A stretch of DNA of 64,000 nt, from contig NZ_CP059901.1 in the NCBI RefSeq assembly GCF_014127285.1, positions 310,001-374,000 on the forward strand. Reading direction: 5' to 3'. Position numbers and translations under genes: made by a program. This stretch comes from Mumia sp. ZJ1417 (lineage in GTDB: Bacteria > Actinomycetota > Actinomycetes > Propionibacteriales > Nocardioidaceae). A model generated the notes under the pieces. That model was not told the DNA's origin, did not search any database, and worked only from the letters and a program-made list of their open reading frames with translations. This document shows, piece after piece, positions 44,219 to 52,671 of the stretch. The number at the start of each line of letters is the position of its first letter. Within the stretch, counting starts at the first letter, position 1.

Positions 44219-45322
44219 ATGGTTGCCTACACCGGAAGCGCCGGACCTGTACGACCGCTGCTCGTCACCGCCTCTGAGCAGCGGCTCGAGTCCGTTCTCC
44301 GCCTGTGCGCGGCCGCAGGCGTCGAGCCGAACGTGTGCGCCGACGTGGGTGCCGCGCGCCAGCTCTGGCCGCGGGCGGGCCTCGTCGTGATCGGCGACGA
44401 CGCCCTCGACGAGGTGGCCTCGGCCGCGCTGGAGCGACGAGCTGACGTCGTCGTGATCGCCGACGAGTCACCCGACCCGCAGGTGTGGGGCGTGGCGCTC
44501 GCCGTCGGTGCCGATCGAGTTCTCGCCCTCCCACGTGACGACAGCACGCTCTGCGACGCTCTCGCCGACGGCGTCGAGGGTGCCGGCCAGGACGCGCCGG
44601 TGCTCGCCGTCGTCGGTGGCTGCGGGGGCGCAGGGGCGTCGTCGCTCGCGGCAGCGGTCGCGATGACGGCAACGCGGGACCGGTCGGTCACGGACCGTCA
44701 CGGTGGCGCGAGCGTGCTTCTGGTCGACGCCGACCCGTGGGGCGGTGGGCTCGACGTGCTGCTCGGGGTCGAGGCGACGCCCGGGCTGCGGTGGAGCGAC
44801 CTGACAGGCACGCACGGGAGGCTGAGCGGGGCGGCACTGAGCAGGTCGCTGCCGCGGGTCGACGACTTGGCGGTCCTCGCGTGGGATCGCGGGGCGATCG
44901 AGCCTGCAGCGCCGGAGACGGTGCGGGCCGTCCTGGCGGCGGGCAGGCGTGTCCATGACCTCGTCGTCGCCGATCTGCCGCGCCACCTCGACACACCGGG
45001 CGAGGAGATCCTCGCGCGAGCAACCTCCGTCGTCCTCGTCGTGCCTGACGATGTGCGTGCGGTCGGTGCGGCGTCCGGCGTCGCCGAGGGGCTAGCCGGG
45101 TGGGCGAGCAACGTCGGGCTCGTGGTGCGCCGACGACGTCGAGGCCTCCCACCTGAACTGGTCGCGGACACCCTCGGCATGCCGCTGGTGGCGACGGTCG
45201 ACGACGACCCACGCTTCCGACTCGCGGTCGAGGAGGGCCTCGGGCCGCTCGCCAGGCGTACGTCGGTCCGGCGGGCGGCGCGTGAGGTGCTCGACGTCTT
45301 GGGCCCGGAGCTCGGGCGATGA
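44219..45322 (+). CDS. ssd: Septum-site-determining/CpaE-like MinD-family protein
   Basis: A 367-residue protein with an N-terminal receiver-like part and a MinD/ParA-type domain. The P-loop is the degenerate VVGGCGGAGASSLAAAVAMT, VLLVDADPWGGGLDVLLG is the Walker A' region, and DLVVADLPRHLD follows. It corresponds to Rv3660c (Ssd), also called the TadZ/CpaE of this locus, and probably places the pilus machine or affects division. It overlaps tadA by four bases (ATGA). Confidence 0.9.
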   Translation: MVAYTGSAGPVRPLLVTASEQRLESVLRLCAAAGVEPNVCADVGAARQLWPRAGLVVIGDDALDEVASAALERRADVVVIADESPDPQVWGVALAVGADRVLALPRDDSTLCDALADGVEGAGQDAPVLAVVGGCGGAGASSLAAAVAMTATRDRSVTDRHGGASVLLVDADPWGGGLDVLLGVEATPGLRWSDLTGTHGRLSGAALSRSLPRVDDLAVLAWDRGAIEPAAPETVRAVLAAGRRVHDLVVADLPRHLDTPGEEILARATSVVLVVPDDVRAVGAASGVAEGLAGWASNVGLVVRRRRRGLPPELVADTLGMPLVATVDDDPRFRLAVEEGLGPLARRTSVRRAAREVLDVLGPELGR

Positions 45323-46545
45323 GGCGCGTCTCCCGCACCCTCGATGCTCTTGCCTCGCCGAGCGCCGCTCAGACGCCCGATGAGGGGTTGATCGAGGAGA
45401 TCCGCGACAAGATCGCCGCCGCGGGAGAGCGTCCCACCGCCGATCGTGTGGCGGCGGCCCTGCGCGCGGGCGGCCACGTCCACGGCGACCGTACGGTCCT
45501 CGCCGTCGTCGATGCCCTCCATCGTGAGACCGTCGGCGCCGGTCCGTTGGAGCGTCTGCTTCGGGCCGAGGGCGTGACCGACGTCCTCGTCAACGGGCCC
45601 GACGACGTCTACGTCGACCGGGGGTCCGGGCTGGAGCGCACCGACGTGCGCTTCACGGACGACGACGCTGTCCGCCGCTTGGCTCAGCGCCTCGCGGCGG
45701 CGGCCGGCCGCCGGCTCGACGACGCCTCGCCCTTCGTCGACGTACGTCTTCCTGACGGGACCAGGCTCCACGCGGTGCTGTCGCCACTCGCCCGGCCCGG
45801 CACGGCGCTGTCGCTGCGAGTGCCTGCTCGTCGGGCGTACTCGCTCGACGAGCTTGCCGCGCGGGGTGCGTTCACGGCGGACGTCCGCGGGGTGCTCGCG
45901 GCGATCGTCCGGGCGCGGGCGGCCTTCCTCGTCACAGGCGGCACGGGTACGGGCAAGACGACCCTGCTCGCGGCGATGCTCGGTGCCGTGCCTGCGGCCG
46001 AGCGCCTCGTGGTCGTCGAGGACGCCAGCGAGCTGCGTCCCGACCACCCGCACGTGGTCGCGCTCGAGGCACGGCCGGCCAACGTCGAGGGCGCGGGTGC
46101 GGTGGTGCTGCGCGATCTCGTCCGCCAGGCGCTGCGGATGCGTCCCGACCGGCTGGTCGTCGGCGAGGTGCGCGGGGCCGAGGTGGTCGACCTCCTCGGT
46201 GCGCTCAACACGGGACACGAGGGTGGATGCGGCACCCTTCACGCCAACACTCCACGTGACGTCCCCGCGAGGGTCGAGGCGCTGGCGATGGCGGCGGGGA
46301 TGCCGCGGGCCGCGGTGCACAGCCAGCTCGGTGCCGCGCTCGATCTCGTGGTCCACGTCGCCCGGGACGCGGCCGGACGCCGGCGCGTCGCCGAGGTCGC
46401 GACCTTGCAAGGCGCCGGCGACGGCACGGTGGTGTGCGAGACCGCGTGGGCGATCGCGGCCGACGGCAGGAAAGCTCGCGGCCCCGGGGCAGAGCGGCTC
46501 GACGAGGTGCTCGGTCGTACGGGTGAGGGCGAGGCGGCGCCGTGA
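45319..46545 (+). CDS. tadA: TadA/CpaF secretion ATPase
   Basis: A 408-residue type II/IV secretion ATPase with Walker A VTGGTGTGKTTLLAAML, Asp box VVVEDASELRPDHPHV, Walker B DRLVVGEVRGAEVVDLL and His box GGCGTLHANTPRD. It powers assembly of Flp-type pili or related secretion. Start and stop codons overlap both neighbours. Counterpart: Rv3659c. Confidence 0.95.
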   Translation: MRRVSRTLDALASPSAAQTPDEGLIEEIRDKIAAAGERPTADRVAAALRAGGHVHGDRTVLAVVDALHRETVGAGPLERLLRAEGVTDVLVNGPDDVYVDRGSGLERTDVRFTDDDAVRRLAQRLAAAAGRRLDDASPFVDVRLPDGTRLHAVLSPLARPGTALSLRVPARRAYSLDELAARGAFTADVRGVLAAIVRARAAFLVTGGTGTGKTTLLAAMLGAVPAAERLVVVEDASELRPDHPHVVALEARPANVEGAGAVVLRDLVRQALRMRPDRLVVGEVRGAEVVDLLGALNTGHEGGCGTLHANTPRDVPARVEALAMAAGMPRAAVHSQLGAALDLVVHVARDAAGRRRVAEVATLQGAGDGTVVCETAWAIAADGRKARGPGAERLDEVLGRTGEGEAAP

Positions 46546-47351
46546 GCGCTGGCGGTTCGTGGGCGGTCGCCGCGATGCTGCTGGCGGCGTTCGGGACATG
46601 GCTCGGAGCCGGGCCGTCAGGCTCCGGCCGGATCGTGCCTCGGGCCTTCGAGGCGGCGGGCGCAGTGCGGTCGCGGCCTCGCGCGTCGTGGGTCTGGCTC
46701 GTCGGTGCAATCGCGGTCGTCGTCCTCGCCTGGTGGGGAGTCTCCTTCGTGGCCATCGCGGTCGTGTCCGGTGTCGTCGCAGTCGTGGCGCGGTTGCGTG
46801 CACGCGGACGACGCCGCGCAGACGGTCGCCGGCTCCACGCCGAGATCGCGGGCGCGTGTGAGGCGCTCGCGTCCGAGCTCGCCTCCGGGTCGCCGGCCTC
46901 GCTCGCGATCGACCGGGTCGCCAGGGACTTCGTCGTGCTCGCCACCGTCGCCTCCCACGCGCGGTTGGGCGGCGACGTCGTCACAGCGCTGCGGGCGGCC
47001 TCCACTGCGCCTGGTGCAGAAGGCCTCCGCGACGTCGCCGCCGCCTGGTCCGTGAGCGCGCGCAGCGGTGCGAGCCAGGCGGCGATCCTCGATCGCGTTG
47101 CCGAGATGCTCCGCGAACGTGACGACCTCTTGCGTGAGGTGGACGCGGCCCTCGGATCTCCTCGCGCGACGGCACGGCTGCTCGCGGTGCTGCCCGTCCT
47201 CGCCCTCGCCCTCGGTGTGGCGCTCGGCGGAGACCCACTCGGCTTCTTGCTGGGTGGGGGCCTCGGCTCGTGGTGCCTGGCGGGCGGGGCGGCACTCGCG
47301 GTCGCAGGGGTGCTGTGGGTCGAGCGCCTCACGGAGTCGGCCGCGAGGTGA
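46542..47351 (+). CDS. tadB: TadB-type inner-membrane protein
   Basis: A 269-residue T2SF-domain protein. Two helices near the N-terminus precede a cytoplasmic part (ACEALASELASGSPASLAID, RVARDF) and two helices at the C-terminus (TARLLAVLPVLALALGVALG). It forms the membrane platform with TadC. GTG start in the tadA stop codon. Counterpart: Rv3658c. Confidence 0.9.
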   Translation: MSAGGSWAVAAMLLAAFGTWLGAGPSGSGRIVPRAFEAAGAVRSRPRASWVWLVGAIAVVVLAWWGVSFVAIAVVSGVVAVVARLRARGRRRADGRRLHAEIAGACEALASELASGSPASLAIDRVARDFVVLATVASHARLGGDVVTALRAASTAPGAEGLRDVAAAWSVSARSGASQAAILDRVAEMLRERDDLLREVDAALGSPRATARLLAVLPVLALALGVALGGDPLGFLLGGGLGSWCLAGGAALAVAGVLWVERLTESAAR

Positions 47352-48073
47352 GCCTGCTCGCCGCCCTTCTCGCGTGCCTGGCGGTCGCGCTCGCTGCGGA
47401 TGACTCCGGCCGGGCGCGGTTGCGTGACCTTCGCGCTCAGCAGACCGCTCCGACCCCCGGCCGTCCACGACCGGGCTGGCTCACCTCGCACTGGTTCGCG
47501 GGCGCGCTCGCCGTCGTTGCGGTCTCTCAGGTGGTGGGCGGAGTGTCGGGTATGGTCCTGGGCCTCCTCGCCGGGGCGGGCGTCACCTGGTGGGTGAGCA
47601 GGCTCGAGCCTGCCGCGCACCGGCGCCAGCGTGAGCGAGAGATGAGGGACCTGCCGCTCGCGCTCGACCTGGTCGTGGCGGCGGTGGTCGCGGGGCGGCC
47701 GACCATGCAGGTCCTGGCCGTCGTCGCCGACGCGGTTGACGGCCCACTGGGCGCGCGTCTGCACGGCGTCGTCGCGCGGCTGAGCCTCGGCGCCGATCCG
47801 GCCGCCGTGTGGCGCGAGCTGCACGACGATCCCGTGCTCGCCCCCTTGGCTCGCGCGTTCGCCCGTGCGGCGCGCAGCGGCACCGCCGTGAGACGGGTGC
47901 TCGAGCGCGCCGCGGACGACCTGCGTGCCGTCCAACGTGCCGCCGCTCTGGAGCGTGCGCGCGCCGTGGGGGTTCGTACGGCGGCACCGCTCGGCGCCTG
48001 CTTCCTGCCAGCCTTCCTGCTGCTCGGTGTGGTCCCCACGGTGGTGGCGACCTTCGCGTCGCTCGACCTCTGA
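47348..48073 (+). CDS. tadC: TadC-type inner-membrane protein
   Basis: A 241-residue T2SF-domain protein with the motif REREMRDLPLALDLVVAAVV, then FARAARSGTAVRRVLERAAD and the final helix LGACFLPAFLLLGVVPTVVA. Partner of TadB. GTG start inside the tadB stop codon. Counterpart: Rv3657c. Confidence 0.9.
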   Translation: MSLLAALLACLAVALAADDSGRARLRDLRAQQTAPTPGRPRPGWLTSHWFAGALAVVAVSQVVGGVSGMVLGLLAGAGVTWWVSRLEPAAHRRQREREMRDLPLALDLVVAAVVAGRPTMQVLAVVADAVDGPLGARLHGVVARLSLGADPAAVWRELHDDPVLAPLARAFARAARSGTAVRRVLERAADDLRAVQRAAALERARAVGVRTAAPLGACFLPAFLLLGVVPTVVATFASLDL

Positions 48074-48206
48074 CGCTGCACGCGCGCCTCCACAACCGGG
48101 CGCCTTCCCCAGCCGAGGCTCGCTCCGCGTCAGGAGGGAGAAGACGGACCCACCTTGTAGGTGCGCCCGAGCGGCGGGCGTCACGACACCGATCGAGGAG
48201 AGCGAC

Positions 48207-48395
48207 ATGCGATACCTGAAGCAGCTGCGGGCACGTGCCAACGAGCAGGGGATGACCACCTCCGAGTACGCCGTCGGCACCGTGGGTGCCTGCACCGTCG
48301 GCGGCGCCATCTACACCATCGCGACGTCGGACTGGTTCAACGACTTCGTCAAGGGCGTTTTCGAGAAGGGGATCGAGCTGCTCCCGTTCATGTGA
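48207..48395 (+). CDS. Flp-type pilin (DUF4244)
   Basis: A 62-residue pilin. A charged leader (MRYLKQLRARANEQG) ends at a prepilin cleavage site G/MTTSEYAVG with the Glu at +5 position, followed by a hydrophobic helix (TVGACTVGGAIYTIA). It has a good ribosome site (GAGGAG). It lies 133 bases after tadC; that gap holds no gene but is C-rich. No prepilin peptidase is in the window. Counterpart: Rv3656c. Confidence 0.9.
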   Translation: MRYLKQLRARANEQGMTTSEYAVGTVGACTVGGAIYTIATSDWFNDFVKGVFEKGIELLPFM

Positions 48396-48468
48396 GCACG
48401 CCCGAGGCTCGGCGGGTCCGGCGGTCGCACCCGACCGCTGGACCCGGTCCACGGTGAGAGGAGAAGCG

Positions 48469-48843
48469 GTGGCGGCAGGTGGAGGACGTGAGCGAGGGAT
48501 GGTGACGGCAGAGACGGCGATGGTCCTGCCGTTCCTGGTCGCCCTGGCGTTCGCGCTCGTGTGGGTGGTGAGCCTCGGGGTCACCCATGTGCGGCTGGTC
48601 GATGCGGCGCGAGAGGGAGCGCGCATGGCCGCTCGCGGCGACGACAGGGAGGATGTCGTCGATGCCGTGGAGCAGATGGCTCCCGAGGGGGCCACGGTGG
48701 AGGTCGTCGACGGGGAGGACGAGGCGACGACCCGGGTGATCGTGCGCCTGAGGTCCCGCGTCGAGCTGCCCGTCGTCCGGCAGCTCGCGGTCGACCTCGA
48801 CGCGTCCGCGGTGAGCGCCGACGAGTCCGCGAGCCGACCGTGA
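48469..48843 (+). CDS. TadE-like pseudopilin
   Basis: A 124-residue protein with leader VAAGGGRERG and cleavage site G/MVTAETAMVLPFLVALAF, the TadE pattern. The rest is an extracytoplasmic beta-rich part with LVDAAREGARMAARGD. GTG 48469 is chosen because GAGAGGAG lies upstream of it; GTG 48454 is also in frame. Counterpart: Rv3655c. Confidence 0.88.
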   Translation: MAAGGGRERGMVTAETAMVLPFLVALAFALVWVVSLGVTHVRLVDAAREGARMAARGDDREDVVDAVEQMAPEGATVEVVDGEDEATTRVIVRLRSRVELPVVRQLAVDLDASAVSADESASRP

Positions 48844-49226
48844 TCGGCCGTCTGTCAGCGCTGCGGACCGAGGGGGGAGCGGGCGCGGTCTACGGTCTCG
48901 TGGTGGTGACGGTTTTTGCGACCGCGTTCGCGATCGCTGTGCAGGTCGCGGCGCTCGCGCGGCTCCAGCACCAGGTCACCGCTGCCGCAGACCTGACGGC
49001 GCTCGCCGCCAGCGGGTCGGCTGACGGCGGTGGCGACGGGTGCGCCCAGGCGGAGCGCATCGCCGCGGCCAACGAGGTCCGGCTTCGCTCGTGCGCGCTC
49101 GACGCCGCGGTCGCCACCGTCGTCGTCGAGCGCAGCGCGCGGACGTGGGGCGTGACCCTCACCCTGAAGCGCACGGCGAGGGCGGCGCCGCGCGACTACG
49201 TCCCCGCGGCCGGAGGTGGGCGATGA
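48840..49226 (+). CDS. Rv3654c-type TadE-like (TadG N-terminus-like) protein
   Basis: 128 residues, starting at a GTG in the previous stop codon. EGGAGAVYGLVVVTVFATAF forms the helix, and HQVTAAADLTALAASG is the signature of the TadG-like group. C-x11-C (GCAQAERIAA to SCALDAA) may form a disulfide. It ends the Tad unit, and its last 31 bases overlap the convergent membrane-protein gene. Confidence 0.85.
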   Translation: MIGRLSALRTEGGAGAVYGLVVVTVFATAFAIAVQVAALARLQHQVTAAADLTALAASGSADGGGDGCAQAERIAAANEVRLRSCALDAAVATVVVERSARTWGVTLTLKRTARAAPRDYVPAAGGGR

Positions 49227-49621
49227 GGGCCCTCGTCCGCTCCGCCCTCGCCGGCGAAGTCGTCCGGCTCGTACGGCGGCTCCTCGCGAGGGGTCTTCGA
49301 TGTCGGTTCCGACAGTGCGGAGGGCTCCGCGGGACGCGACTCCTGCGCGCGCTGCTGCTCCAGCCGGCGGTGCTCCTTGCGAAGCTGACGGTTCTCCTTG
49401 CGCACCTGGTACGAGCGGCGCAGCCCGCGCGTGATCAGTCCCAGGCCGACGACGGCGACGAGCATGCTGCCCGCGCCGATCCAGAAGGCGCCGACGCCGT
49501 CGGTCGTGACGTCCCACCCGAGGAACTCCACCGAGACTGCCTCGGTGGCTTCCACGGAGACGACGACACCCACGAGAACGGCCAGCGCCAGCAGCAGGAC
49601 ACCCAGAGCGATCATCGACAT
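49196..49621 (-). CDS. LapA-like small membrane protein
   Basis: A 141-residue protein with two helices (IALGVLLLALAVLVGVVVSV and AFWIGAGSMLVAVVGLGLIT), then a coiled coil (KENRQLRKEHRRLEQQRAQE) and an acidic, Pro-rich tail. The layout is like LapA/YciS. The function is unknown. The ATG at 49621 has AGGGGG just upstream. Confidence 0.75.
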   Translation of the reverse strand: MSMIALGVLLLALAVLVGVVVSVEATEAVSVEFLGWDVTTDGVGAFWIGAGSMLVAVVGLGLITRGLRRSYQVRKENRQLRKEHRRLEQQRAQESRPAEPSALSEPTSKTPREEPPYEPDDFAGEGGADEGPHRPPPAAGT

Positions 49622-49645
49622 CCCCCTCGCGATGGTGGAGCCACC

Positions 49646-52015
49646 CTAACGAGATTCGGCGTCTCCCACCGGGGACGTGGCCGCGGCACCCGGAGCGTCG
49701 GGCGCGTCCGCGAGCAGCGCGTCGAGCAGGACGACGGCACCGCGCTTCGACAGCGGGTTGTTGCCGTTGCCGCACTTCGGCGACTGCACGCAGGAGGGGC
49801 AGCCGACGTCGCACCCGCACGAGGCGATCGCGTCGCGCGTCATCGACAGCCAGCGGTGCGCGACGTCGTACCCCCGCCGGGCGAAGCCCGCACCACCAGG
49901 GAGGCCGTCGTGCACGAAGACGGTGAGCATCCCCGTGTCGGGGTGGAGGGCGGTCGAGACCCCGCCGATGTCCCAGCGGTCGCAGGTGGCGAGCAGCGGG
50001 AGAAGGCCGATCGACGCGTGCTCGGCCGCATGGGCGGCTCCCGGCACCTCGGCCGGGTCGAGCGCGAGCGACTCGACGACCCGACCGGGCAGCGTCCACC
50101 ACACCGCAGTGGTCCGCAGCGTGTGCTCGGGCAGGTCGAGCGGCATCTCTCCGAGGACCTGCGCGCTGCCCGAGCGCCGCTTCACGTACGACACGACGCG
50201 GCTGGTCACGTCGACGTCTCCGAAGGCGACAGTCGCCCGGCCCCACGGCACGGCGTCGCGCTGGTCGACGATCGCGATGTCGGTCACCGACCGGGCGGTG
50301 GTCGTGTAGTCCGGACGGTCGGGCCGTACGAGGGCGACGCCGTCACCGGGGTCGTACTGCTCGACCACGTAGGTCTCGCCGCGATGCACGTAGACAGCAC
50401 CCTCGTGCACGGTCGCGTCGGCGCGTCCACCATCGACGGTGCCGAGGAGGCGGCCTGTGTCGTCGTCCACGATCTGCACCGCGGGCCCTCCCACCGAGCG
50501 GATGTCGACGAGGTCGGCCGCGCGCTCACGCTTCGTCCAGAACCACCCCTGCGGACGCCGTCGCAGCCATCCCGCGGCGGTGAGGGCAGCCACCCCCTCG
50601 GCGGCGCCCTCCCCGAACAGGCCGAGGTCGCCGTCGGTCAGCGGGAGCTCCTGTGCGGCCGCGGCGAGGTGCGGGCCGATCACGTGCGGGTTGGACGGGT
50701 CGAAGACCGTGCCTTCCACGGGAGCACCGAGGAGGGCCTCCGGGTGATGCACCAGATAGGTGTCGAGCGGGTCGTCGCGGGCGACGAAGATCCCGACGGC
50801 GCGGGACCCGTCGCGCCCCGCCCGCCCGAACTGCTGCCGGAGCGCCGCACGGGTGCCAGGGAAGCCCGTGGTGACGACAGCGTCGAGACCGGCCACGTCG
50901 ATGCCCAGCTCGAGCGCGTTGGTGCTCGCCAGGCCGAGCAGGGACCCGCTCCTCAGGTCGCGCTCGATGGCGCGACGCTCCTCCGGGAGGTAGCCGCCGC
51001 GATAGGTCGTCACGCGCTCGGGCAGCGACGCGTCGACCTCGGCGAGCATCCGCCGCGCCGACATGGCGACGGACTCCGCACCGCGGCGAGACCGGACGAA
51101 GGCGAGGGTGCGCACGCCGGACGCGACCAGGTCGGTGAGCAGCCCGGCGGCCTCGACCGACGCAGGCCGTCGTACGGGGGCGCCGTTCTCGCCCGCCCCG
51201 GCGTCGACGAGCGGCGGCTCCCAGAGCGCGAGCGCGACCTCCCCCTTCGGCGCGGCGTCGTCGGTGACCGCGTGCACGTCGAGCCCGGTGAGCCGCGAGG
51301 CGGAGACACCGGGGTCGGCGACCGTCGCCGAAGCGAGCACGAACGTCGGGTCTGCGCCGTAGTGGGCAGCGATCCGACGGAGCCGGCGCAGGACGTGGGA
51401 GACGTGCGAGCCGAACACCCCGCGATAGTGGTGGCACTCGTCGACGACGACATAGCGCAGTCCCGACAAGAATCGCGCCCATCGGCTGTGCGAGGGCAGC
51501 ACGGTGCGGTGCAGGAGATCGGGGTTGGTCACGATGTAGTTGGCGTGGTCGCGGGCCCACTGGCGTTCCTCGCGCGTGTTGTCGCCGTCGACCGCTGCCG
51601 CGCGCACCGCCTCCCAGCCGGCCGTGAGGACGTCGAGCCCTTGCAGCTGGTCGTGGGCGAGCGCCTTCGTCGGTGCGAGATAGAGGACGGTCGGGCCGCG
51701 GCCGCGCCGCTCGTCGGCTGCTCTGCCCGCGCCGAGCGCAGTGAGAGCCGGCAGCTGGTACGCCGCCGACTTGCCGGAGGCCGTCCCGGTGGCCACGACG
51801 ACGTGTCGTCCGGAGTGCGCGAGGTCTGCCGCCTCGACCTGGTGGGCCCACAGGGTGTCGATGCCGACAGAGCGCAGTCGAGTCCGCAGCGCGTCGTCGA
51901 CCCAACTGGGCCACTGCGCATGAACGGCGGTGCGGGCCTCCTCGCGTGCGAGGTGGACGAGCCGGCCGTCGGAGGCCCCGGGCAGCCGCAGCAAGGTCTC
52001 GATCGGATCGGCCAC
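49646..52015 (-). CDS. DEAD/DEAH-box helicase with DUF1998 domain (Rv3649-like)
   Basis: A 789-residue SF2 helicase: VVVATGTASGKSAAYQLPAL (motif I), VLYLAPTKALAHDQLQGL, VVVDECHHYRGVFGSH (DECH box), LVLASATV-type motif III, and QQFGRAGRDGSRAVGIFVAR (motif VI). The C-terminal DUF1998 part has clustered cysteines (SCGCDVGCPSCVQSPKCG) for a metal or Fe-S site. Related to MrfA-type repair helicases; a DNA-repair role is inference. GTG 52015 is chosen because homology starts there; a longer frame would cover the STAS gene. Confidence 0.92.
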   Translation of the reverse strand: MADPIETLLRLPGASDGRLVHLAREEARTAVHAQWPSWVDDALRTRLRSVGIDTLWAHQVEAADLAHSGRHVVVATGTASGKSAAYQLPALTALGAGRAADERRGRGPTVLYLAPTKALAHDQLQGLDVLTAGWEAVRAAAVDGDNTREERQWARDHANYIVTNPDLLHRTVLPSHSRWARFLSGLRYVVVDECHHYRGVFGSHVSHVLRRLRRIAAHYGADPTFVLASATVADPGVSASRLTGLDVHAVTDDAAPKGEVALALWEPPLVDAGAGENGAPVRRPASVEAAGLLTDLVASGVRTLAFVRSRRGAESVAMSARRMLAEVDASLPERVTTYRGGYLPEERRAIERDLRSGSLLGLASTNALELGIDVAGLDAVVTTGFPGTRAALRQQFGRAGRDGSRAVGIFVARDDPLDTYLVHHPEALLGAPVEGTVFDPSNPHVIGPHLAAAAQELPLTDGDLGLFGEGAAEGVAALTAAGWLRRRPQGWFWTKRERAADLVDIRSVGGPAVQIVDDDTGRLLGTVDGGRADATVHEGAVYVHRGETYVVEQYDPGDGVALVRPDRPDYTTTARSVTDIAIVDQRDAVPWGRATVAFGDVDVTSRVVSYVKRRSGSAQVLGEMPLDLPEHTLRTTAVWWTLPGRVVESLALDPAEVPGAAHAAEHASIGLLPLLATCDRWDIGGVSTALHPDTGMLTVFVHDGLPGGAGFARRGYDVAHRWLSMTRDAIASCGCDVGCPSCVQSPKCGNGNNPLSKRGAVVLLDALLADAPDAPGAAATSPVGDAESR

Positions 52016-52136
52016 CCTACGAGTCTCCCAAGACCGGCAAACGAGCCCACGAGCAGCCAGGCAGGAACCCCACGGGGAGCAGCGTCCGCGTGGTTGAATT
52101 GTGCCTGTCCCGCTGTCGTACGAGCAGGAGCCCGCG

Positions 52137-52481
52137 GTGGACCTGTCACTCGAGACCCGAGCGCTCGACGGCTTCCGCATCGTCGAGGTTGCGGGCGAGA
52201 TCGACGTCTACACGGCGCCGCGCCTGCGGGAGGCGCTCGCCGATCTCATCGAGAGCGGCCACCACCACGTCATCGTCGACGTGGAGAAGGTCGACTTCCT
52301 GGACTCCACCGGACTCGGGGTCCTCGTCGGCGGTCTGAAGCGCGTCCGTGCCTACGACGGCAGCCTTGACGTCGTCTGCACCCGTGCGCGTCTCCTCAAG
52401 ATCTTCGAGATCACCGGGCTCACTAAGGTGTTCGGCATCTTCGGCACGGTCGACGACGCCGTCGCCGCGCACGCCGCCTGA
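52137..52481 (+). CDS. STAS-domain anti-sigma factor antagonist
   Basis: A 114-residue SpoIIAA-like protein. [20 protein letters not shown] opens the fold, and [20 protein letters not shown] holds the phosphorylatable Ser. It would release a sigma factor by binding a partner anti-sigma kinase not seen here. The GTG at 52137 has AGGAG six bases upstream; the in-frame GTG at 52101 has none. It diverges from the helicase. Confidence 0.9.
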   Translation: MDLSLETRALDGFRIVEVAGEIDVYTAPRLREALADLIESGHHHVIVDVEKVDFLDSTGLGVLVGGLKRVRAYDGSLDVVCTRARLLKIFEITGLTKVFGIFGTVDDAVAAHAA

Positions 52482-52588
52482 ACGCCGTTCACCGCGCCGC
52501 TCACACCGTCCCAGGGCCGTACAGCCGCCCCAGGGCGGGCTGACGTCACGTCCCTGACACAAATCCGCGTGTCTGTCGCCGAAACGGT

Positions 52589-52604
52589 TGTGTCGTACGT
52601 CACG
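52589..52604. promoter_or_regulatory. Weak Crp-like palindrome before hppA
   Basis: TGTGTCGTACGTCACG resembles TGTGA-N6-TCACA with one mismatch in each half and a fully palindromic CGTACG centre. It lies 68 bases before the hppA ATG in the 190-base gap after the STAS gene. Binding is uncertain. Confidence 0.3.
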
Positions 52605-52671
52605 TTGCTGATTGTCTGTTCGGGCACGCCTGAGTCAGCGCTTCACCGCGCGATGCCGAGGAAGGATCCGC

